Notes under the pieces: generated by a model | Databases searched by the model: none | Told to the model about the DNA's origin: nothing | What the model saw: only the letters and a program-made list of their open reading frames with translations | Shown: positions 1-5,715 of the stretch, piece by piece | How positions within the stretch are numbered: position 1 is the stretch's first letter | Layout of the letters: every line of letters starts with the position of its first letter | Source of the DNA: Syntrophobacterales bacterium | Lineage (GTDB): Bacteria; Desulfobacterota; Syntrophobacteria; BM002 | Length of the DNA: 10,430 nucleotides | NCBI GenBank assembly: GCA_030613915.1 | Contig: JAUWKY010000039.1 | Span: 1-10,430, forward strand | Direction: 5' to 3' | Program-made: the position numbers and the translations under genes

Positions 1-153
1 AAGTCCCCGCGTGTCCAGAAAGAGGAAATGGGGATTAATTTTGTCACGAAAAAAGATGGTAGAAACTAGGAAGAATCTTGGGGAGTCGTTAAGGGGCGAA
101 CCGGAGATTCAATGAGTACGGCGCACAAAAACTAGCCGTTAGGAGGATGGATT

Positions 154-1434
154 ATGAAGAACAAGTATTTTGTTGGATTTATGAGCTTGGTGGCCGCTTT
201 CGTGCTTCTTTTTGCACCAGATGCGTTTGCAGCGCCAAAGAAGATCGTCATTGGCCACCCTGCCTGTCTTTCTGGCAAGTATGCCAAGGCTGGAGAACAG
301 GCTTTAGGTGGGATAAAGGGAATTGTTGACTGGGTGAATAGTGTATATGGCGGCGTAATGGTCGGCGGGAAGAAAGTCCCGCTCAAGTATGTCTACTATG
401 ATTCCGAGTCCAAGAAAGAAGCTGTCACAAGCCTGATCGCGCGATTGATCACGGTGGACAAAGTTAATGCTGTCATGGCACCTTATAGTTCAGGACTTAC
501 TCTGCGTGGAGCGCCCGTGGCTGAAAGCCGCAAGATGCTCTACATGGATCACGGAGGTGCCAACAATAAGATCTTCTGGCAGGGATTCGAGTACATCGTC
601 CAAAGCATTGGCCCGGCCAGCAGCTATCACCAGGGAACCCTTGACATGATCAAAGCGAATGATCCCAGGGCCAAGAGAGTCGCCCTGGCCTATGAGGACT
701 CAGAGTTCGCCGGAATGGTCATGTCGGGAGCGGAAGATTATGCCATGAAGCTTGGATTCAAAATCGTATTCAAGCGCACCTACCCCAAAGGTGTTACCGA
801 TCTAACTCCCCTGCTTTCTGCCTTGAAGGCTAGCAAGCCAGACTTCGTTATCGGCGGGGGACATTTTGAAGACGGCCAGCTTTTCAACCGCCAGATGGCG
901 GATTTGGACATAGACACCAATGCCCTGTCACTGATAGCGGCTGCGACCCTGCCAGCCTTCTACAAGGCCTTGACCAACATGGCGGAAGGCGTCTCGGGTC
1001 CTTCCCACTGGGAATACGGCGTCACCTATTCCGAAAAAGGGGCTAAGAGGAACGGTCTGCAATGGATTGGTCCAAGTCAGGATGAATTTGTGAACCTGTT
1101 CAAAAAGGCTTTGGGCAAAGACATGATACCAGATTATCATGCGGCTGAGGCTGGTGCTGCTGTCCTGTCCTATGTCTTGGCCGTAGAAAAGGCCAATAGC
1201 GTTGACACTACCAAGGTCAGGAAAGCCCTGGGAGATCTCAAGTTTATGTCCTTCTACGGAGGCTGGGATATTGACGAGACCGGGCTTCAGATCGGGCATT
1301 CCATGGTGGACGTTCAGTGGCAAGGCGGCAAGAGGGTTATTGTATGGCCTCCCGCAGCCCAGACCGGCAGGTTTGCCTATCCCATGCCAACCTTTGCTGA
1401 AAAGGCTAAAGGGAAGGTGGCAAAGCCGAGATAG
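154..1434 (+). CDS. livK: Periplasmic substrate-binding protein of a branched-chain amino acid/amide (HAAT family) ABC importer
   Basis: This is a 426-aa type I periplasmic binding protein that captures the ligand for the LivHMGF importer encoded just downstream. Residues 1-26 form a Sec signal peptide: a Lys-rich start, a hydrophobic core at about 8-21, and an A-F-A end with likely cleavage between A26 and A27. There is no lipobox cysteine, so it should be a soluble periplasmic protein. The mature start (KKIVIGHPACLSG) matches the first beta-strand of LivK-like proteins. Two alternating alpha/beta lobes follow to about residue 400. The start codon is fixed by a perfect AGGAGG at 141-146, seven bases upstream. 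It is slightly longer than typical LivK proteins (about 370-400 aa). A strong hairpin follows the gene, which would favour high binding-protein levels relative to the permease. The family is clear, but the ligand (branched-chain amino acid, amide, urea or aromatic acid) cannot be read from the sequence. Confidence 0.93.
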   Translation: MKNKYFVGFMSLVAAFVLLFAPDAFAAPKKIVIGHPACLSGKYAKAGEQALGGIKGIVDWVNSVYGGVMVGGKKVPLKYVYYDSESKKEAVTSLIARLITVDKVNAVMAPYSSGLTLRGAPVAESRKMLYMDHGGANNKIFWQGFEYIVQSIGPASSYHQGTLDMIKANDPRAKRVALAYEDSEFAGMVMSGAEDYAMKLGFKIVFKRTYPKGVTDLTPLLSALKASKPDFVIGGGHFEDGQLFNRQMADLDIDTNALSLIAAATLPAFYKALTNMAEGVSGPSHWEYGVTYSEKGAKRNGLQWIGPSQDEFVNLFKKALGKDMIPDYHAAEAGAAVLSYVLAVEKANSVDTTKVRKALGDLKFMSFYGGWDIDETGLQIGHSMVDVQWQGGKRVIVWPPAAQTGRFAYPMPTFAEKAKGKVAKPR

Positions 1435-1503
1435 TGAGGCACGTAGTGAGTGAGACAGTAAGCGGTGATCGCTTCGGCACATTTTAGCAACTGAAAACCT
1501 GAC

Positions 1504-1550
1504 GAAAATCTCCCTCACTAGGTGGCCCGCCACTTAGGGGGGAGATTTTC
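1504..1550 (+). terminator. Strong stem-loop between livK and livH (probable partial terminator or mRNA-stabilising hairpin)
   Basis: GAAAATCTCCC (1504-1514) is the exact reverse complement of GGGAGATTTTC (1540-1550). The stem continues inward through TC/GG and CTAG/TTAG pairings, with one bulged A, to a GTGG (1522-1525)/CCAC (1530-1533) top and a CCCG loop. That gives about 21 pairs in total. The left arm is A-rich and the right arm T-rich at the base, as in bidirectional intrinsic terminators, but no long T-run follows. Because livHMGF lie downstream on the same strand, partial termination or protection of the upstream livK mRNA is more likely than a full stop. Confidence 0.75.
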
Positions 1551-1603
1551 ATATTCAGGCAAAGCCGCAGAGAGGGAATGGAAATCTAAGAGGGTGAGAC
1601 AGG

Positions 1604-2491
1604 ATGATATTTGAGCAACTCGCTGGCAATTTGATCCAGGGCCTTGTGCTGGGTGCCATTTACGGAATGGCGACCATGGGTCTCAGCCTGATTTTTGGTG
1701 TTCTCAAGGTTGTCAATGTTGGGCATGGGGCCTTCATCATGGTCGGGGCATTCGTGACCCTGTGGTTGTTTAACGCTCTTGGAATCATTCCGATATTTGC
1801 CATCCCTGTCGCCCTAATAATAGGACTGGCTTTAGGGTTTCTCTTCTACTACACGGTCATGCGCAAGTTGATCAAAGCACCAGAGCTTGCTACTTTGCTG
1901 GCCACCTTTGCTATCGGTGTTCTGTTGGAAGAGACCATCAAGCTCATCTTCGGCTCCGAGTTTCGAGGTTACAACTGGGCTGTGGGCAAGATAAACCTTG
2001 GAATCACGGTTCTGCCATTTACAAAACTCTATGCCTGCTTGGGTAGCGTAGCCATTGCCGTTTTGCTGTACCTGTGGTTCAACAAAACCAGGGCTGGAAC
2101 TGCGATGCGAAGTGTTGTTGAGGATAGTGAGGGCGCCAGGGTATGCGGTGTGAACGTCGACGGTGTCTACGCTCTGAGCTTTGCAATTGGCATCGGCTTG
2201 ACGGTGACAAGCGGCGTCCTGCTGACAATGTTTATTCCTGTTGGAATTAATCCCTATATGGGCGGGTCATACACCCTGAAAGCATTTGTTATCGCTGTAC
2301 TTGGAGGTCTGGCCTCGCCATATGGTGCTTTTTTTGGAGGGTTGGTCTTTGGACTCATAGAGAACGGGTCGTATACTCTGTTTGCCTTGCTTCCCAATGT
2401 GGAGCCGTTCGCTTTGACGAGGTTTCTCTCCTTCGCAATGCTGCTATTGATCCTTCTGATTAGACCGACTGGGCTATTGAGGGCCAAATGA
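1604..2491 (+). CDS. livH: Branched-chain amino acid ABC transporter, inner-membrane permease LivH
   Basis: This 295-aa polytopic inner-membrane protein is one half of the translocation channel, pairing with LivM. It is almost entirely hydrophobic, with about eight membrane segments. The first segment runs into the family hallmark at about residues 26-44 (GLSLIFGVLKVVNVGHGAF). Near the C-terminus, residues 226-252 carry the conserved LGGLASPYGAFFGG loop that is part of the LivH permease family signature. Length is normal for LivH (about 290-308 aa). The ATG at 1604 is preceded by GAGGGTGA at 1590-1597. The stop codon overlaps the livM start in ATGA (2488-2491), so the two permeases are translationally coupled in roughly equal amounts. 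Confidence 0.95.
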   Translation: MIFEQLAGNLIQGLVLGAIYGMATMGLSLIFGVLKVVNVGHGAFIMVGAFVTLWLFNALGIIPIFAIPVALIIGLALGFLFYYTVMRKLIKAPELATLLATFAIGVLLEETIKLIFGSEFRGYNWAVGKINLGITVLPFTKLYACLGSVAIAVLLYLWFNKTRAGTAMRSVVEDSEGARVCGVNVDGVYALSFAIGIGLTVTSGVLLTMFIPVGINPYMGGSYTLKAFVIAVLGGLASPYGAFFGGLVFGLIENGSYTLFALLPNVEPFALTRFLSFAMLLLILLIRPTGLLRAK

Positions 2492-3489
2492 AAGTGAATC
2501 CGGCCAAATATTACCCCCTTATCCCTGTATATGCCATATATCTGATCATGTTTTTGATTGGAAAGAATATGACTGGGATGTGGGAGCTGATGGCAATGCT
2601 GGCATTCTATTGTGCTCTCGGCCAGGCTTTTAACATCTTCCTTGGCATGACAGGTTATGTGGATTTCGGTTATGTGGCCTTTATGGGTGTGGGCACCTAC
2701 GGCATGGCATTAGCTATCACCAGGCTGGTCCACTTTAAGGGATTGGGTATAGGGTTGCTTATCATCGGCTTGTGTTTGGCAATGGTGATGTCCACCCTTT
2801 TGGCACTGGCCGTGGGGGCTGTAGCTCTCAGGTTGAGGGGAGCTTACTTTGCCATAGCGACTATCGGAGTCAATGAGGGGTTTAGATACCTTATTGAAGG
2901 GGCAAAGATATGGAATGGTTCCGAAGGCATAATATTTTTTGCCCAAATGAACGAAGCCTTTGGAAGAGAAATGGCCAGCGCCCTGTCTACTTTCTGGGCA
3001 GACGTCTTAGTGCTTATCATTGCGGCCTTGGCTGCATTCGTGACCCTTCATTACATGCGAAGTAAGATTGGCTACGCACTTACGGCCCTCAGAGAAGATG
3101 AGGATGCCGCCAAGGTCATGGGCATCAACGTGACCAAATTCAAAATCATTGCCTTTATAACCAGTGCAATCTTCGCGGGGTTGCTGGGGGCCGCTGCCTG
3201 GGCCATTAAAACTCCTTATGTCTTTCCGCCCGAGGTTTTTGAGATCCATTACACCATCGAGGCCATCATTATTGTGCTCCTTGGCGGAGCCGGGACTCTC
3301 CTTGGTCCGGTAGTGGGGGGACTCATCTACGGTCTTTCCAAGTATTATCTCGCCATCATTTTGCCAGGATTCCAATTGCTTATTTTTGCCCCGATTATCA
3401 TTATCATCATTGTCTTGTTCCCGGAGGGAACTGTTGGTATGCTGAAAAATAGAGTGAGGGGCACGACCTTAGAGCGGTACATTGTTTAG
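2488..3489 (+). CDS. livM: Branched-chain amino acid ABC transporter, inner-membrane permease LivM
   Basis: This is the 333-aa second permease subunit of the importer. The N-terminal third is a run of hydrophobic segments. Residues 114-121 (LRLRGAYF), followed by a hydrophobic ATIGVNEGF stretch, form the LivM family signature. The cytoplasmic loop at about 200-214 (ALREDEDAAKVMGIN) is the EAA-like coupling helix that contacts the ATPases. A second conserved glycine-rich loop (VLLGGAGTLLGPVVGG) precedes the last membrane segments, which are very rich in isoleucine and end in a short basic tail. The start codon lies within the livH stop (ATGA overlap). The next gene, livG, starts only 8 nt after the stop. 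Confidence 0.95.
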   Translation: MKVNPAKYYPLIPVYAIYLIMFLIGKNMTGMWELMAMLAFYCALGQAFNIFLGMTGYVDFGYVAFMGVGTYGMALAITRLVHFKGLGIGLLIIGLCLAMVMSTLLALAVGAVALRLRGAYFAIATIGVNEGFRYLIEGAKIWNGSEGIIFFAQMNEAFGREMASALSTFWADVLVLIIAALAAFVTLHYMRSKIGYALTALREDEDAAKVMGINVTKFKIIAFITSAIFAGLLGAAAWAIKTPYVFPPEVFEIHYTIEAIIIVLLGGAGTLLGPVVGGLIYGLSKYYLAIILPGFQLLIFAPIIIIIIVLFPEGTVGMLKNRVRGTTLERYIV

Positions 3490-3497
3490 AGGACAAT

Positions 3498-4238
3498 ATG
3501 GCATTATTAAGGCTCGAAAATATAACGAAGCGTTTTGGCGGCCTGGTAGCCGTTGACGACGTGAGTCTTGAGATTCAAGAGGGAGAACTCATTGCCATAG
3601 TTGGCCCCAACGGCGCCGGTAAGACCACCCTCTTCAATGTTATCAGCGGAGTTTTTCTGCCCGAAGAAGGGAAAGTTTTCTTTGAGGATAAAGATATTAC
3701 CCGCCTGCCGGCATACAAGAGAGCACCACTGGGTCTGGGCCGAACCTTTCAAATCCCCAGGCCTTTCAGTTCGGCGAGTGTTAGGGAGAATGTGGCGATT
3801 GGCGCCATGTTTGGCACCCTGGCAGACAAAGTCAGTGTAGATGAGTCTCTGGAGATAGCCGATCATTACATCGATCTCGTAGGCTTGCAGGATCATCGAA
3901 ACAAGGCAGCCGGACCCCTAACCCCGGTGGAAAAGAAATTAATGGAGATTGCTCGAGCCCTGGCGATGAAGCCCAAACTTCTCCTTATGGATGAGGCCAT
4001 GGCCGGGATGAACCCTAAGGACATCGATGAAATGGTGCAGTTCCTCCTGCGGCTCAAGGAGGAAGAGAAAATGTCCATAATCGCCATGGTTGAGCACATC
4101 ATGCGGGCCGTGGTTGGGCTGGCTGAAAGAGTCATGGTGATGCACCAGGGGGCGAAATTGGTGGATGCCTCAACAACGGAGGCTCTGACCGACCCAAAAG
4201 TAATTGAAGTTTACTTGGGACATTCAGAGGGAGACTAG
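3498..4238 (+). CDS. livG: Branched-chain amino acid ABC transporter, ATP-binding protein LivG (degenerate signature motif)
   Basis: This 246-aa cytoplasmic ATPase powers LivHM together with LivF. Visible motifs are Walker A GPNGAGKT (36-43), Q-loop Gln85 in RTFQ, Walker B LLLMD (161-165) with catalytic Glu166, and the switch His200 in MVEH. The ABC signature at about 141-145 reads LTPVE instead of LSGGQ or the LPYGQ-type motif usual in LivG. The surrounding family pattern (KKLMEIARALA, then DEAMAGMNP) is intact, so this is a real variant and not a frameshift. Length is normal (LivG is about 255 aa). AGAGGAC at 3488-3494 serves as ribosome binding site and overlaps the livM stop. Some LivG relatives are known to have relaxed signatures, so activity is still expected. 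Confidence 0.94.
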   Translation: MALLRLENITKRFGGLVAVDDVSLEIQEGELIAIVGPNGAGKTTLFNVISGVFLPEEGKVFFEDKDITRLPAYKRAPLGLGRTFQIPRPFSSASVRENVAIGAMFGTLADKVSVDESLEIADHYIDLVGLQDHRNKAAGPLTPVEKKLMEIARALAMKPKLLLMDEAMAGMNPKDIDEMVQFLLRLKEEEKMSIIAMVEHIMRAVVGLAERVMVMHQGAKLVDASTTEALTDPKVIEVYLGHSEGD

Positions 4239-4239
4239 C

Positions 4240-4947
4240 ATGTTGAGGGTCGAGAATCTCGAGTCAGGCTACGGGCCCATGCAGGTGCTATGGAAACCTA
4301 GCTTGGAGGTAAAAAAGGGTTCCATTACCTCCTTACTTGGCCCCAACGGTGTGGGTAAATCGACCTTGCTCCGGACCGTCCTGGGTTCAGTGCAACCCTG
4401 GAAAGGAAAGATAACCTATGAAGGAATTGATGTTACCCTGCTGCCTACGCACAAAAAGGTGGACCTGGGCATTACCCTGGTGCCTGAGGGAAAGCATCTG
4501 TTCGTTGGCATGACCGTCCAGGAAAATCTGATCATGGGGGCCTATCGCAAAGAGGCACTCAAAGATAAGGATGATACCCTGGAGCTCGTATATTCCTTGT
4601 TTCCTGTTTTAAAAGAGAGGGGCAAACAAGCAGCTGGTTCACTTAGCGGGGGCGAACAGCAAATGGTTACCATAGCGCGGGCACTCATGACGAAACCAAA
4701 ATTGATCATGATGGATGAGCCCAGTCAGGGATTGGCACCAAAACTTGTAGGTGAGGTTTTCGAGACCATTGAAAAACTGAATACCGAGATCGGTTTAACC
4801 ATACTCCTGGTGGAGCAGAACGCTGAGGCCTCGCTTAAGGCGGCAGACTATGTTTACATCATGCACGAAGGCAGGATCAAGACGGAGGGACCAGCTAAAG
4901 AAATAGCAGAATCAAGTGATATAAGAGAAGCTTACTTAGGTATATAG
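4240..4947 (+). CDS. livF: Branched-chain amino acid ABC transporter, ATP-binding protein LivF
   Basis: This 235-aa ATPase is the partner of LivG. Motifs are Walker A GPNGVGKS (34-41), the LivF-typical VPEGKHLF segment (82-88) with Glu83 at the Q-loop position, signature LSGGE (135-139), and Walker B LIMMD (155-159) with Glu160. Gln193 (LVEQN) stands at the switch-histidine position, which is the norm for LivF. The start is placed at the ATG at 4240, one base after the livG stop and close behind AGAGGGAGA (4226-4234). An upstream in-frame start would run back into livG and add residues that do not match the family. The C-terminus (REAYLGI) is the classic LivF ending. It is the last gene of the transporter operon. 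Confidence 0.95.
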   Translation: MLRVENLESGYGPMQVLWKPSLEVKKGSITSLLGPNGVGKSTLLRTVLGSVQPWKGKITYEGIDVTLLPTHKKVDLGITLVPEGKHLFVGMTVQENLIMGAYRKEALKDKDDTLELVYSLFPVLKERGKQAAGSLSGGEQQMVTIARALMTKPKLIMMDEPSQGLAPKLVGEVFETIEKLNTEIGLTILLVEQNAEASLKAADYVYIMHEGRIKTEGPAKEIAESSDIREAYLGI

Positions 4948-5023
4948 GACTAACGTAATTTCCCGCAAAGCCGCTCCTTCCTTCACACACTCAACGTTGT
5001 TCCAGAGAAAAGAGCGCCCCCCT

Positions 5024-5058
5024 CTCAATGGAAGTCGCAGTGACTACAGTCCATTGAG
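5024..5058 (+). terminator. Hairpin downstream of livF, probable end of the liv operon
   Basis: CTCAATGGA (5024-5032) pairs perfectly with TCCATTGAG (5050-5058). Inside it, AGTC (5033-5036) pairs with GACT (5042-5045), leaving a GCAGT loop and an ACAG bulge. A short T-run (AATTTTCT) begins a few bases downstream. It lies about 75 nt after the livF stop and before the greA promoter, which is where a transcript end is expected. The weak T-tract keeps confidence moderate. Confidence 0.5.
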
Positions 5059-5116
5059 TGCCAATTTTCTGTACTGATCTTAGAGGCTAGACGAGCGAGC
5101 GAAGCGATGTGAAAAC

Positions 5117-5145
5117 TTGACAGTTCCTCAAAGGTTGAGTAAAAA
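5117..5145 (+). promoter_or_regulatory. Sigma-70-type promoter for greA
   Basis: A perfect -35 hexamer TTGACA (5117-5122) is followed after exactly 17 bp by TAAAAA (5140-5145), a 4/6 match to TATAAT. Predicted transcription would start near 5152, giving a leader of about 80 nt before greA. It sits downstream of the liv hairpin and upstream of the greA ribosome binding site, so it would drive greA and the overlapping GTPase gene. The match is visible in the sequence; activity is inferred. Confidence 0.6.
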
Positions 5146-5163
5146 AGAAAGGGTGTGGCAGAT

Positions 5164-5199
5164 GCCCTGGCTGCAGGATGGCCGGGGCTTTCCATTTTT
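5164..5199 (+). terminator. Terminator-like hairpin in the greA leader (possible attenuator)
   Basis: GCCCTGGC (5164-5171) pairs with GCCGGGGC (5181-5188) over eight base pairs (one G-T wobble), with a 9-nt loop. TTTCCATTTTT (5189-5199) follows directly. This is the form of an intrinsic terminator, yet it lies between the predicted greA promoter and the greA start. Premature termination here would give a short RNA of roughly 45-50 nt. Escherichia coli greA also has a leader terminator that yields the short GraL RNAs; equivalence is an inference. Confidence 0.5.
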
Positions 5200-5217
5200 C
5201 CTTACCAACCACATTAT

Positions 5218-5226
5218 AGGAAGGAG
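5218..5226 (+). promoter_or_regulatory. Ribosome binding site that fixes the greA start
   Basis: AGGAAGGAG ends six bases before the ATG at 5233. It selects this start over the in-frame ATG at 5155, whose extra 26 residues fall in the leader hairpin and match nothing in GreA. Confidence 0.8.
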
Positions 5227-5232
5227 CCACCT

Positions 5233-5715
5233 ATGGAGCGCTTTCCCATAACTCGGGAAGGATATAAGCGCTTGCGCACCGAGTTGCAACGCCTTGAGAG
5301 GGAAGAACGGCCTCGAGTTATCCAGGCGATAGCAGAGGCTCGTGAGCATGGCGACATCAGTGAAAATGCTGAGTTTGAGGCAGCCAAGGAAAGGCAGGGT
5401 TTAGTTGAGGGCAAAATCAACGATCTTCATTCTAAGCTCGGCCAGTGTGAGATAGTTGAGGTGTCGGAGGGCTCAGCTGACCGAGTGATCTTCGGTAGTA
5501 CAGTGGAGCTGGAAGACCTTGATACCGGAGAAGAAGCGCGGTACCGCCTAGTGGGACCATATGAAGCAGATCTGGCTCAAGGAACGATTTCAGTGACATC
5601 ACCCATCGGCCAGGCCCTGATAGGCAAAGAGGCTGGAGATGATGTTAGGGTTCAAACCCCTGGTGGCGTAAAAAACCTCGAAATCCTTGATATCGATTAT
5701 GCCGAACAATCATAA
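5233..5715 (+). CDS. greA: Transcription elongation factor GreA
   Basis: This 160-aa protein (the family is about 158 aa) enters the secondary channel of RNA polymerase and stimulates cleavage of the 3' end of backtracked RNA. The N-terminal half is a coiled-coil hairpin. Its tip carries the conserved GDISENAEFEAAKE, with Asp41 and Glu44 at the positions known to coordinate the catalytic magnesium. The C-terminal FKBP-like domain (about 80-160) contains GSTVELED and the typical SPIGQALIGKEAGDDV segment. All functional residues are present, so it should be active. It has its own promoter and a leader hairpin upstream. Its last 17 nt, including the TAA stop at 5713-5715, overlap the start of the dynamin-like gene, implying co-transcription and probable translational coupling. 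Confidence 0.96.
   Translation: MERFPITREGYKRLRTELQRLEREERPRVIQAIAEAREHGDISENAEFEAAKERQGLVEGKINDLHSKLGQCEIVEVSEGSADRVIFGSTVELEDLDTGEEARYRLVGPYEADLAQGTISVTSPIGQALIGKEAGDDVRVQTPGGVKNLEILDIDYAEQS

Noticed and set aside
41..69. TTGTCA with a possible -10 upstream of livK
   Set aside because: No hexamer at 16-18 bp spacing matches TATAAT well enough; 1-140 otherwise shows nothing supportable.
928..1533. 201-codon open frame on the minus strand inside livK
   Set aside because: It lies fully antisense to a confident binding-protein gene, and its product shows no domain or signal.
4204..4239. Upstream extension of livF into livG
   Set aside because: It would overlap livG by 35 nt and add residues not seen in LivF; AGAGGGAGA fits the ATG at 4240.
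5155..5232. Upstream extension of greA to the ATG at 5155
   Set aside because: The extra 26 residues come from the leader hairpin and T-tract and do not match GreA; a strong ribosome binding site supports 5233.
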